NCBI RefSeq assembly: GCF_026151205.1
Contig: NC_087075.1
Location: forward strand, 4,562,359-4,626,358
DNA length: 64,000 nt
DNA from: Bolinopsis microptera
Lineage: Eukaryota; Ctenophora; Tentaculata; Lobata; Bolinopsidae
Direction: 5' to 3'
The notes under the pieces: generated by a model
What the model saw: only the letters and a program-made list of their open reading frames with translations
The model's database searches: none
Told to the model about the DNA's origin: nothing
Translations under genes and position numbers: made by a program
Part shown: piece after piece, positions 10,645 to 20,557 of the stretch
Layout: each line of letters starts with the position of its first letter
How positions within the stretch are numbered: the stretch's first letter is position 1

Positions 10645-12163
10645 TTATTTTGTTGGCATATCGGCTAAATTTGCAAAATGATTGAGCTGTAAGTGTAACT
10701 TGTATCACGTCGTGACCCCCATCGTCCTGACGATACAGGGCCGGGGAGCCGCGCACTCGATCGTGCGCGGCGGGTCATACAGCGTATAGCACAGTGTAAT
10801 TAGGGGGTGCACAATAAAAATAAACTTGCTCGGATTTAAAAAATTTTTGTACCACTGTTTTCTAGAGATTGTGAGAATTTTCACAACTGACAATACCAAA
10901 TTTTTTATACCTTTTTGGAAAGATTAGTGATCAGTTTCGCCTAGGTGCCATATTTGATGGTGCGCGGCTTTTGGAGCAAAAGTAGCTGTAAAAGTTGCGT
11001 AATTTGACCAAATTCGTCCAAATTTGACCATTTTTGTCGTATTATTCGGATATATCTTCAGTTCCTTAAATGAGATCATTCTGGAAATTGGCGACGACCT
11101 TCCAATAAAGCTTTCACAACTGTCCGAAAAATTTGGTGGATATCGGAGTTGATATAGTGATCAAAATGGGGCAAAATACGCTGCTTTTAGCTGTAACATA
11201 ATGTCTGATGGTTGGATATGCTTTAAATTTTTCGGACACTTTCCTTGTAATGTGTAAGTCTATGAGTAACTATGAACTAGTAAGCTTACCAATTTTTGTT
11301 GCAATTGGAGGTCGGGAAGGATACTCAATATCTATTTGTTTGAAGAAAATTGTGCTGGCCGAAATTAGCGCTAAAAAACCATCCTACAGTCGGCACGCGC
11401 GGCTCACTGTCGATGGCGCACTACCTAGAGTGTAACTATCAAAACTAGCCGGAGATCCAAAAGACAATATATTAAAATTGAGCTACTATTTTAGGATTTC
11501 TCAGCCAAAATTCCATACATAATTAATTCATTATAAATTTATTATTTTCACTCCACAGGCATTTTCCTTTGTAGGTTTACAACCTACCTAGACGCGCGCC
11601 GAGTTGGACTCGTCGACGGTCCAATATATGAAACAGATATTTTACGAGTATCACCCGTTAAATTTTCCTTGGAGAACTTCGCCGCTTCGACGCGCCGCGC
11701 AAACTAGCAATCTTGCTTCGCAACAGTAAAATAACATTGTTGGTATCGACGTTACCAACTTTATTATTTTTTTAAAAAGAAGCTGATTTTAGAAACCAAG
11801 GAATTAAAGTTACCGTCCTAACATTAAATCGCTGATTTTATTTATAGATAATTTTTTTCCCTTTTCTCCCTTCAAAACATTCCAGTACGTTGTGCAGAAA
11901 GTTGGAGATAAAGCCGTAGTACGTAAATATAGCATTGCACTGGATCGAACTTGTAGAGTGTGTTGACACACGCTGTAACCCCTTTTGAGCGCGCGCGAAG
12001 CGCGCGCGGCCGGCCGGCCGCACGAGAGGTATACAACGTGTAGCAAAGAGTGTGGTTTCCTTGTCATACGTTGTATGACCCGCCGCGCACGAAGTGCGCG
12101 GCTCCCCCTGTAGCGTCGAAGACGCTATAGTGAAGCGGCAGTGGGGGTCACCGCGTGATACAA
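10645..12163. repeat. Patchwork of dispersed repeats
   Basis: Contains copy B of the 9649 repeat (11211-11426). A GCGCGGCGGGTCATAC block (about 10764) recurs inverted near 12070. A CTTCGCCGCTTCGACGCGCCGCGC block occurs at about 11679 and about 12308. CpG-rich GCGCGC palindromes lie around 11990-12020. Short ORFs here carry no recognisable domain. The CpG-rich hairpin pieces look like remnants of small DNA transposons, but no boundary could be defined. Confidence 0.6.
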
Positions 12164-12233
12164 GTTGGTTGCGGGTTAGTGTAATGTTTTTATTTATTCT
12201 GGCTCCCAATTTGTAGACTTTTGAAACAAACAA
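12164..12233. repeat. Dispersed repeat shared with 49050-49113
   Basis: About 65 bp starting GTTGGTTGCGGGTTAGTG and ending TAGACTTTTGAAAC are almost identical at both places. Class unknown; non-coding. Confidence 0.8.
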
Positions 12234-12800
12234 TGAAACAAACAAACAAACTTGTTAGACACTAAATGTATTATTGACTATTTTTAAGTAACTACACATT
12301 TTATTGGAGGACTTCGCCGCTTCGACGCGCCGCGCGAACTAGCATTCTTGCTTCGCCGAGCAACGATCTCGATGGGTTGACATCGTCAACCAACACATTT
12401 TATTAAAAATGAATTTGAGATGGTTTCATTTGTACTTTTTAAGAGTAGCTGGAAATCCAAACGTCCGGGATGCGGGAGAGGGGGCCGGGGTTTTGAAATT
12501 CAGACACACCCGGACAGGGGGAGGCCTGAAAATCTGCGATTTTGGCGGACGTCGTAACTTAGGACTCGTAAGTAGATCAATCATAGATGGCCCTTTAAGT
12601 GGCCCTGATCAATGAATAATCGAAACCCTAACCCTTTGTAATTGTATTATATACTATGGTATACTGGCATAGTACACTGCATAAACTTTCCTAGCTGGGT
12701 AACATAATTTATTATTGGCCATTTTACGAAAATTGGGTGGACCGTCGCCAGTGTCTCCTTTTTATACAGTTATAATTATAATTATATGAAAGTATGATCA
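12234..12800. other. No gene recognised
   Basis: AT-rich sequence with a second copy of the CTTCGCCGCTTCGACGCG repeat near 12308 and a 68-codon open frame (12409-12615) that I do not recognise. Nothing else supported. Confidence 0.5.
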
Positions 12801-12804
12801 AGGA

Positions 12805-13410
12805 AGTAATTAGACCGGACTTCCTTATATGGTCATATCACGTGATCAAGACGGTTTTTCGACGAAAACTCGTCAGGGCACAGGGGAGCATTTGAAAAAG
12901 GTAAATAGTATTGTAGTGAGCAAATACGAAGACTGGGACCACAAGAAAAAACATTGTTTATGGTTTCCAACTGAAAAAGTGCTGGAAACTTTAGATCTGA
13001 TTTGTTATTCATGAACTTTTAAAACTGAGGATTTTCGATATTTTATCATTTAACTTTTATTGGGTCCGTGTTTAGCTCTTCAGTGGGATTAGGTAAAAGC
13101 TTCAGATCACCTAACCATGTGCTTTCGCGCCACCCCATGACATAGGGTTAAAATGCTCCCCTGGCGAGATATTGGCGAAAAACTGTCTCTATCACGTGAT
13201 ATGACCGTATAAGAAAGTTAATCTAATTTCTCGTTAGGGTAGGGTTTCAGCATATGCTTTTGTTAAGGATTGGGTTAGGGTTAGGGTTGGGATCAGATTA
13301 TGAGGGTTGGGGTTTTGAATAGTCGTTCAGGACCAGCTAGAGAACGGGTTAAAGAAGTCACGTGACCGTCGAGTGTAGAGTGATTAATCATCATCCATAG
13401 TATAACTCTA
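12805..13410. mobile_element. Inverted-repeat element with TTAGGG-like core
   Basis: The 3' part (about 13133-13400) matches repeats at 30005-30423 and 48150-48976. Shared features are CATGACATAGGG, GAGATATTGGCGAAAAAC, a TATCACGTGATATGACC palindrome, a GGTTAGGGTTAGGG tract and the end motif TCGAGTGTAGAGTGATTAATC. The 5' part (about 12815-12860) is an inverted copy of 13165-13230, so this copy folds back. Non-autonomous DNA element of unknown family. Confidence 0.65.
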
Positions 13411-13628
13411 GAGAGAGTGTGGTCATCCTCTGGAGCCATTATATCTTCACGACGCGACGTTCAAGTATTGGTAGTAATAATCTTAAGCATCGCGCAGTTG
13501 TTATGTATGTGCACGAGAATTGGGATTTGGTAAAGTTGTGCATCGAACGTTAGCTTCAGATATGTTTCTGAGTGTTAATTTTACCAGTATTTTTACCAGT
13601 AGTTAATTATCATGGTACTTTACCAGTA

Positions 13629-13989
13629 CTAGCAGGAACCCGTATAATATAACCCTAAACGGTGTCAAGACTCAAAATACTAAAATAATTATTACCTATT
13701 TAAATCGCGTTTTTGACACCACTTGGGGGTCCAAATTTTAGGCTCTAAAATCATTATTAATTGGCCAATTTTTTATTTTTTCATGCTGATTTGAAGGCCA
13801 TTAAAGCATTTGACCCAGTCAAAAAAGTTTCAGTTGTATATCTTTTACGGTTTTTGCGGAAAGTCGTGTTAAAGTTGATGCCGTGGTGTCAGTAAAATGG
13901 CACAGATAAATAAATATATATATATCGTCTCGCTTTATATATAGTAAGATATATATAATATATATCGTCTCGCTTTATATATAGTAAGA
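13629..13989 (-). mobile_element. Non-autonomous Helitron, copy 1
   Basis: Read on the minus strand the element begins TCTTACTATATATAAAGC (after an A) and ends TTCCTGCTAG (before a T). Those are the TC...CTAG termini and the A/T insertion context of Helitrons. It has no inverted repeats or target duplication and no protein. The 5' terminal ~45 bp is duplicated in tandem in this copy. A second copy in the other orientation lies at 31361-31695. Rolling-circle replication by a Rep/helicase supplied in trans is the known mechanism for the class. Confidence 0.82.
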
Positions 13990-14592
13990 TTGATATCCCC
14001 CTGAGCTGCTGACCGTCAAATTCGAAGTTGTATTGTTGTCTTAACAAGACTTTCATTTTGTCCGCTAATGGGGCTACTGCATGCTCTGAAGGTCAGCCGG
14101 AGCTTAATTTCCTGCCCACCGCTTGGTATTGGGGAACGTCTTGGGCCTTGCGGCTTTGCATCTTCAACTGCTCCAGTAATCAATCCACCATGGACCATGA
14201 AATAGTGGCACAGTTTACTCACTTCTAGCGGGATGTGGCCACAAGTTACTTTAACGGGAAAAACTCCCTCTTTCTTTAGTCTACACACTGCACACGAGAA
14301 GCGATCAATGTTTAGAGACATTATTATTATAATATCACAGTGCTGGCAAGCACGAGCGGTGTCTTTATTGGGGGTATACTATGTACCCCCTTTACTATTG
14401 TACCCCCTTTACTATTATACCCCCTTTACTATTATAACCCCTTTGGTACTCGTCGGAAGCCTCTTTCGTGCACGCGAAGCGTGCACTCCGGCAGGAGTTT
14501 TTCAGGCATTAAGACTCATCGGAAGTCGTTCAGCAGATTTATTTTTAGTTCAAAACATTCTAATTTGATGTCAAAGATGACAGGAATTTTTT
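13990..14592. other. No gene recognised
   Basis: Short overlapping frames on both strands (about 100 codons) without recognisable domains. A small tandem run of TACCCCCTTTACTAT (about 14381-14432) is present. Confidence 0.5.
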
Positions 14593-14656
14593 ATTAAATA
14601 CTTTTCAAACTTTACAGAGTACAGCAATTACAACGAATGAAATAAACTCGAATAAA
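14593..14656 (-). repeat. 3' end block shared with 39031-39094
   Basis: TAAATACTTTTCAAACTTTACAGAGTACAG and the following AATAAACTCGAATAAA-type sequence recur at 39031-39094. As it sits downstream of the minus-strand ORF1-like gene, it is probably the 3' end of that retroelement; the second copy would be a severely truncated insertion. Confidence 0.6.
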
Positions 14657-14806
14657 ATATTGCCCCCGTCTGTAAAATCTGTCGGGAGACCAAACACGGT
14701 ACTGCACAGTAAAACTTGCCCGCAATTACATGGCCCCGATATGATTTTTTAAAATGTGAAACAAAATTGTGATAAAATAAATGTGTGGTGAAGAATGTGA
14801 AACAGT

Positions 14807-15772
14807 TCAAATTTCTTCAGACGAGGCTGATACAATGTTCTTATCAGAGCTGACAATCTTATTGTTCCTTATGAAATGAACTCTGTTAGGCTCTGCTTTC
14901 CTCTTCTCTTTCAATTCCTCCCAGAGCTTCTTGTAAGCTCTCCTTTCTTCCACTGATCTGTCTGGGCAAATGTAGATACTTTTATAGCCCTCTTTTGTGC
15001 GTAGTAGTTTCGCTTTTCGCAGCACCTGAGTAACCATGTCAGAGCTATTTAGAGATAGTTTAGTTGGTCGTATTAATGTGCCCACTCTCTTCAGACCAAC
15101 TCTACAACAGTCACGAAAAGAAGGTTTCTCGTCTATCTCACCAAGAACTTCAGCAACTTTGTTTTCTAACTTCTCGCCGTCGGATTCACTTATTCCGTAG
15201 ATTACGACGTTTCTGCTTCTTTCATCCTTTTCAGCTATTGTCTTAACTGCAGTACAGATCTTCTTTGGCGTAAGAGCAGCTGCACAAGTCTTTTTCAGGG
15301 CAGAAGAATATGATTTCATTTCTGTCTGCACAGTTGTTTGAACAGACTTGAGTTCTTCGTCCTTCTTTTCAATGAGCTGCTTCTGCAAATCAATGACAGT
15401 TTTCTGCTCTGCGATTACTGAAATGTTCTGTTTATCTACTCTCTCCGCAGCCATTTGCAAATGAGGAGCCGCATAACGATTCAAAATGAAACAAACAGTT
15501 TGCAGCCAATCACACAGTTTTTCTTTCGAAACTGATCGCTTGTTCAGGTTTTTCAATACTAGATCTCCGTATTCCTTAACATCCAGTTCATGGCACATTT
15601 CATTAAAAACACTGTTTGTAGCTCTCGCTACCTGATCTGCATGTCTGGCACTAAACAGATCATCATTATCGGGGTCATCGACCAAATGCTTCGTATGTTC
15701 ATGGTATGAGTACTGCATCGTGTATATTCCAATGTACAGTTCTTGTATACAGGCTACACAACGATCACACAA
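14807..15772 (-). CDS. LINE ORF1-like nucleic-acid-binding protein
   Basis: 321 codons, ATG at 15772. Layout: an N-terminal part with no known motif; a coiled-coil heptad region around residues 115-150 (EQKTVIDLQKQLIEKKDEEL); then an RRM-like C-terminal half with RNVVIYGISE as a probable RNP strand, and YKSIYICPDRS followed by EERRAYKKLWEELKEKRK and RVHFIRNNKIV. That order (coiled coil, RRM, basic C-terminal domain) is that of ORF1 proteins from CR1/L2/L1-like LINEs, which chaperone the retrotransposon RNA. The ORF is intact, but no endonuclease-RT ORF follows it on the minus strand. The neighbouring LINE at 16 kb points the other way and has its own, different ORF1. It is therefore a separate insertion truncated of its ORF2, or a domesticated copy. 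Confidence 0.75.
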   Translation of the reverse strand: MCDRCVACIQELYIGIYTMQYSYHEHTKHLVDDPDNDDLFSARHADQVARATNSVFNEMCHELDVKEYGDLVLKNLNKRSVSKEKLCDWLQTVCFILNRYAAPHLQMAAERVDKQNISVIAEQKTVIDLQKQLIEKKDEELKSVQTTVQTEMKSYSSALKKTCAAALTPKKICTAVKTIAEKDERSRNVVIYGISESDGEKLENKVAEVLGEIDEKPSFRDCCRVGLKRVGTLIRPTKLSLNSSDMVTQVLRKAKLLRTKEGYKSIYICPDRSVEERRAYKKLWEELKEKRKAEPNRVHFIRNNKIVSSDKNIVSASSEEI

Positions 15773-16025
15773 TAAAAATAGTTATGTTGAGATTTTAAAG
15801 AAATTTGCATAAAATACTCGCCAGCACTGTTATACGAAATTCGGTAAAAAACCCAAAATCGCCATATTCAGGTGCCTTAAAAACCATGTTAAAATTGAGT
15901 TAGAGATCTGAAATTTTTCAGGGCGTCTAGACGTTGACCAAATCGACTGCAAAAAAAGTTTCAGGTTTCAGGAGCATCGGGAAGTGGGTTTTCTAGAACC
16001 CCTGTTTTACGATAGATTGTCGTGA
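15773..16025. other. Spacer between divergent retroelement ORFs
   Basis: About 250 bp, AT-rich, no ORF. It lies between the start of the minus-strand ORF1-like gene and the truncated 5' end of the plus-strand LINE. Confidence 0.5.
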
Positions 16026-16055
16026 TACATATATAGGCGTGGTCTTGTAGGCCAC

Positions 16056-16430
16056 GTGAAGGAACTTTACTTACATCTGCTTAACACCACAGCAGCACAG
16101 ATATGCTTCTCAGCGCTGATACCCTCCTCTAATGACTCTTATATCAATGACAGGTTACGTATCATCAACGAGGAGATCAGAAACCATATAACTTGGCTCC
16201 ACAACCACAAGCCGGAAGTCAAAGATAGGATCTTCACCTTCACAAATGAGAAGATTGGCGACCAAAGCACTTATTCGCCCAGCACAGGCTTCAAACTCAG
16301 TCAGAGAGGCCAAAACATGCTCTGGCTTCGCCTCAGGGAAGGTCTGAGGAAGACATTACGCCTCCCCCGATTAAGTTACCACGAGGGCAACAAAGCAAGA
16401 CGCAGCACTAACAGGTATAGCGATGACTAA
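16056..16430 (+). CDS. LINE ORF1, C-terminal part (esterase-like), truncated
   Basis: The frame is open from 16026 to the TAA at 16428-16430, with no ATG at its start, so the N-terminus is lost. It reads like the last third of the SGNH/GDSL-type esterase domain found in ORF1 of several CR1/L2 LINEs: helical repeats, then a GFKLSQRGQNMLWLRL segment that corresponds to the usual His-containing loop followed by the last helix (no His at the expected place). It ends in a basic tail. The stop overlaps the ORF2 ATG by 8 bases, a normal LINE arrangement that suggests reinitiation. The esterase assignment is by overall resemblance and context. Confidence 0.6.
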   Translation: MKELYLHLLNTTAAQICFSALIPSSNDSYINDRLRIINEEIRNHITWLHNHKPEVKDRIFTFTNEKIGDQSTYSPSTGFKLSQRGQNMLWLRLREGLRKTLRLPRLSYHEGNKARRSTNRYSDD

Positions 16431-19400
16431 ATCTACATCAAAGAGGTCCCGGCACTCCCTTAGGTTCCTGTGTTGGAACATCAACCACTCTCGGGACAAA
16501 ACTGAAGGACCTAAAGTCGACATACCCGAAATCCAAGATATCTTCAAAAGCCACGATATCTTTGCACTGCAAGAAACTAAAGGGGAGATTAACTTTAGTA
16601 ACTACTGCTGCTTTAACTCAAACCGAAAGGGGTCAAATTCTGGTGGTGTCTGTATTGGAGTCCATAAAAGCCTACAAGCCGGTGTAACTCATGTCCAGAT
16701 GAACGCCTCGGAGGACATCGTTGTAGTTAAGCTGAAAGCCAACTATTTTGATCTTGAGAGGAACACCTATTTAGTTAATGTATACGACTCTCCAACCAAT
16801 GGTTCTTTCAAGAAGCGGAGAAGAGATATAGAAACTGAAGTCAGCAACTCAACTCTAGAACACCTCCAAGATCTCTTCAAAAGCCACGATATCTTTGCAC
16901 TGCAAGAAACTAAAGGGGAGATTAACTTTAGTAACTACTGCTGCTTTAACTCAAACCGAAAGGGGTCAAATTCTGGTGGTGTCTGTATTGGAGTCCATAA
17001 AAGCCTACAAGCCGGTGTAACTCATGTCCAGATGAACGCCTCGGAAGACATCGTTGTAGTTAAGCTGAAAGCCAACTATTTTGATCTTGAGAGGAACACC
17101 TATTTAGTTAATGTATACGACTCTCCAACCAATGGTTCTTTCAAGAAGCGGAGAAGAGATATAGAAACTGAAGTCAGCAACTCAACTCTAGAACACCTCC
17201 AAGAATTCCTGGCAGATATACCGCTCAGCGAGGATGTCATTCTTCTCGGTGACTTTAACGCTAGAACTGGCACAATGGATGACATGATGTCTGACAATAG
17301 ACACCTGAAAGACTACGAACTTAACGCCCATTACTGCAAACAGCTGACGAAACGCAACAACTCGGACCTTAAGCTGAACACAAACGGGCGACCCTTCATC
17401 GAACTCCTGCAAACAACTGGTCTAGTCATTCTCAATGGTAGGACCCTGGGTGACATTTTTGGTGCACCCACTTGTATTCAACGCCACGGTGTTAGCACTG
17501 TTGACTATATCTGCGTATCCACGAGTCTCCACGATAAAATTCGCCAACTCAAAATCGAGAGCATATCCCAGTACTCCGATCACAGGCCACTCTCTATGAC
17601 TATCTCTACCAATCACCTAAAGAGGATCTCTACCAGTTATGACACTAAAGACATCCAGGATGCACCCAAATCCTTCAAATGGAACAGATCAGAGAATCTC
17701 TCTGCCGACTCAGCAACCCAGTTTCGCTCGGCACAGAATGATCAGACATTTAAGGACAAAATAGAACACCTCCTTAACCAACCAGCGAACACAGCAGACG
17801 AAGCAACACGGCTCAATAGAGATTTGGTCGCAACATACCACAACCTTGCGAATTCGGTTACTACAACCAAACGTGGAACACGTACTAACAAGAAAAAATG
17901 GTTTGATCTTAACTGCAGGCGTGCGAAAAGTGCGGCTAGTAGAGCTGACAGGAATGCAAATCGCAACCCACACAGCAATTTCCTTCGCAATCAGCACTTT
18001 CTCAAAAAAAAGGAGTACCGGGCTATTAAGAGCACGAAAAAGGGGAAATATCTGTTTGAGATGAATCAAAAGATAAACGAAAGTGGTAATGTTAACTGGG
18101 CGGCGCTCAAGCAACTGTCCGAACAACACAAAGATGAAGAGCCATTTGACATTTATGATCTTCTCCTCTTTCATAAATTTTTTAACGACCTTTACAACCG
18201 TAAGTGTAGTAAGAATCACCACGCAGATGATGACGTCGTCTCTACTCCCACAACCGACGAGCTGCAGAACACTAAAAACCTAGTCGACAGTTTGAATCGA
18301 GACTTCACCTTACAGGAGACAAAAGATGCGATCAAGAAACTGAAGAACAACAAGAGTGTGTCCGATGACCTGATATCAAACGAGATGCTGAAAAACTCCA
18401 ACGAGCAACTCCAACTTGTTCTAGTTAAGCTTTTTAATGCCTGTCTTCAGTGCGGAACCTACCCTTGGAACAACTCTATCACCACTCCACTCCATAAAAA
18501 GGGTGACCGTCAGAACCCCGATAACTATCGGGCCATTACCATTGGCAGCTGTCTTGGCAAGCTATTTTCGAACTTGCTCCTTAAACGGCTGATAGAATTT
18601 AGGGAAATAGCTTGTCCCGACCGACCGTATCAACTGGGATTCAGGAGTGGAGCACAATGTAATGACCACTTGCTCACCCTGAACACTATCATAGAGAAAT
18701 ATGTCAAAAAAGAGAAGAAGCGACTATTTGCCTGCTTCGTCGATTATCGGAAGGCGTTTGACAGTGTATGCAGGGATGCACTTCTGTTCAAACTGGGCAA
18801 CATGGGTCTCTCAGGCAATTTCTTCACTTGCATCAGCCACATGTATAACAACTCGTCAACCCGAGTTAAGCTGATCCAAAAGCTCTCCGCTGCTATCGAC
18901 GTTACCATCGGCACAGAACAAGGGCACCCGATGTCCCCTGAGCTCTTCAAAGTTTATATCCACGAGCTTTCCATCAGACTCGAACAAATCGAAGAGTTGA
19001 ATGTCCCAATTTTAAACGGCATCAAAGTAAGCCACCTCCTATGGGCTGACGACTTAGTCCTCCTAGCACTTGACGCGTTCAGCCTACAATCGTTGCTGAA
19101 TTGCTTGCACGACTATGCAGAAAAATGGGAGTTATCAGTTAACATCGACAAAACCAGTGTGATGGTCTTCAATACAAGCTCACGAACACTTAAATGTTCT
19201 TATGGCTTTAAACTAGGAAGCCTGGACATTATACCAGTAAAAAGATACTGCTATCTCGGAATCCAATTCTCTCTGAATGGATCGTTTAAGCAAGCTATCG
19301 ACGAACTTAGGAAGAAAGCTCTACGCTCATTCTTCTCAATGAGGCGAATTATCAACACGAAAGCGCTCACTACCAGCACGATGCTTAAACTCATCGATAG

Positions 19401-20334
19401 TCTAGTAAAGCCTGTAGCGACCTATGCATGTCCCGTCTGGCTCTCATCAACAAACATCGTAAAGGCTATCCTGTCGAAAAAAGAAGAAGTGAGCCTGCCT
19501 AAATCTGCAGCTAAAGATCCGCTCGAAACAACTCATCTGAAGATTCTCAAATGGATACTAGGCGTTCACAAGAAAGCTAATAACAACTTCTGCTATGGTG
19601 ACACTGGTAGAACCCCCTGGACAGTTACCGTCATTCCCCAATGTTTAGCTTACTTCCATCGGGCATCCCTGGCGGTAGAAGGTAACGTGAACACTCTTTT
19701 GCACCACACCTTTCAAGAGCAAAAGCTACTGAATCTAACCTGGTATGATGCGTGGTCAACTATTGCCAAGATGAGTACAGTCTCCAAGCCGCAGTTATCA
19801 CCCACCCTAGACGCTTGTGAGTACATACATGAGACATTTGTTGACCATTGGAAGAGAGATCTCCTCAACCAGCCCAAAATGTCTTTCTACACAGCGGTTA
19901 AATTCGAGTTTGGCGAAGAACCCTATTTACAGCTCCCCTGCCGGCTTAAAAGGGTCAATATTGCTAAACTCCGATCTAGCAGTCACGATCTTAGGATAGA
20001 AAAAGGTCGCTACACCAAAGATCAACTCAACACAGCTCTTAAAACGTGTCGCTTCTGCTGCTCCTCAGAAACGGATGTCATACGTTTTTTAGAGGAGCTC
20101 CCCTTCTTTGAAACTCCTATTCTAGAAACCGAAGACCACGTCCTAACTGAGTGCCCCTACTACCATCAACTCAGGTCCAACCTCTCTGACAACCTCAAAA
20201 GCCTGTTGATGCTAAAAGAATATGGAGCAATAATGAACTCACCCCATATAAAAGAGTTCGGGAAGTACCTTACAGACTCCTCAAATCTACGTAATCCTCC
20301 TAAAACGTCCCTTAACCCTCGCAAACAGATGTAG
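16423..20334 (+). CDS. LINE ORF2: endonuclease-reverse transcriptase with internal duplication
   Basis: 1303 codons. The N-terminal apurinic-type endonuclease shows FLCWNINHS, the LQETKG glutamate, LLGDFNART, VDYICVS and SDHRPLS. The reverse transcriptase shows HKKGDRQNPDNYRAI, QLGFRSGAQ, CFVDYRKAFDS, GTEQGHPMSP and the catalytic LLWADDLVLL (A/WADD box). The C-terminus has a cysteine-histidine cluster (CRFCC ... DHVLTECPYYH). No RNase H is seen. The role is target-primed reverse transcription of its own RNA. Oddity: residues about 40-150 are duplicated in tandem, in frame (333 bp unit, second copy from about 16874), so the endonuclease fold carries a repeated N-terminal half and is probably inactive, although the ORF is open throughout. 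Without the duplication the length would be about 1192 residues. Confidence 0.93.
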   Translation: MTKSTSKRSRHSLRFLCWNINHSRDKTEGPKVDIPEIQDIFKSHDIFALQETKGEINFSNYCCFNSNRKGSNSGGVCIGVHKSLQAGVTHVQMNASEDIVVVKLKANYFDLERNTYLVNVYDSPTNGSFKKRRRDIETEVSNSTLEHLQDLFKSHDIFALQETKGEINFSNYCCFNSNRKGSNSGGVCIGVHKSLQAGVTHVQMNASEDIVVVKLKANYFDLERNTYLVNVYDSPTNGSFKKRRRDIETEVSNSTLEHLQEFLADIPLSEDVILLGDFNARTGTMDDMMSDNRHLKDYELNAHYCKQLTKRNNSDLKLNTNGRPFIELLQTTGLVILNGRTLGDIFGAPTCIQRHGVSTVDYICVSTSLHDKIRQLKIESISQYSDHRPLSMTISTNHLKRISTSYDTKDIQDAPKSFKWNRSENLSADSATQFRSAQNDQTFKDKIEHLLNQPANTADEATRLNRDLVATYHNLANSVTTTKRGTRTNKKKWFDLNCRRAKSAASRADRNANRNPHSNFLRNQHFLKKKEYRAIKSTKKGKYLFEMNQKINESGNVNWAALKQLSEQHKDEEPFDIYDLLLFHKFFNDLYNRKCSKNHHADDDVVSTPTTDELQNTKNLVDSLNRDFTLQETKDAIKKLKNNKSVSDDLISNEMLKNSNEQLQLVLVKLFNACLQCGTYPWNNSITTPLHKKGDRQNPDNYRAITIGSCLGKLFSNLLLKRLIEFREIACPDRPYQLGFRSGAQCNDHLLTLNTIIEKYVKKEKKRLFACFVDYRKAFDSVCRDALLFKLGNMGLSGNFFTCISHMYNNSSTRVKLIQKLSAAIDVTIGTEQGHPMSPELFKVYIHELSIRLEQIEELNVPILNGIKVSHLLWADDLVLLALDAFSLQSLLNCLHDYAEKWELSVNIDKTSVMVFNTSSRTLKCSYGFKLGSLDIIPVKRYCYLGIQFSLNGSFKQAIDELRKKALRSFFSMRRIINTKALTTSTMLKLIDSLVKPVATYACPVWLSSTNIVKAILSKKEEVSLPKSAAKDPLETTHLKILKWILGVHKKANNNFCYGDTGRTPWTVTVIPQCLAYFHRASLAVEGNVNTLLHHTFQEQKLLNLTWYDAWSTIAKMSTVSKPQLSPTLDACEYIHETFVDHWKRDLLNQPKMSFYTAVKFEFGEEPYLQLPCRLKRVNIAKLRSSSHDLRIEKGRYTKDQLNTALKTCRFCCSSETDVIRFLEELPFFETPILETEDHVLTECPYYHQLRSNLSDNLKSLLMLKEYGAIMNSPHIKEFGKYLTDSSNLRNPPKTSLNPRKQM

Positions 20335-20557
20335 TACTCGAACTTTATTTACTGTATTACCTTAAATTATTATAGACGATCTTCTTTTATTTTCGTGAAA
20401 TTGTAAACGGTTAAATTTTTCTATTTTTAAATGATTCAGTTTTAATAATTTTATTTATTCATTTATTCATTCTTGTATAGCCAAGACGAGTCCGTTAGTG
20501 TTCTCTCTGGTAATTTCATGTTTAATCCTGTTTAATCCTGTTTAATCCTGTTTAATC

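Larger units (their letters stand above)
16030..20557 (+). mobile_element. Non-LTR retrotransposon (CR1/L2-like), copy 1, 5'-truncated
   Basis: Carries the end of an esterase-type ORF1, a full ORF2 and a 3' UTR that ends in short tandem TGTTTAATCC repeats instead of poly-A. Repeated short 3' tails are typical of CR1/L2-clade LINEs. The 5' border lies near 16030, where the ORF1 frame begins without an ATG. The tail runs straight into copy 2, at 20557. Confidence 0.88.

Noticed and set aside
13255-13300. Interstitial telomere scar from chromosome fusion
   Set aside because: The TTAGGG tract is part of a dispersed element found at three places.
17710-18222. 170-codon minus-strand ORF inside the LINE
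   Set aside because: Antisense shadow of ORF2; repeated identically in copy 2.
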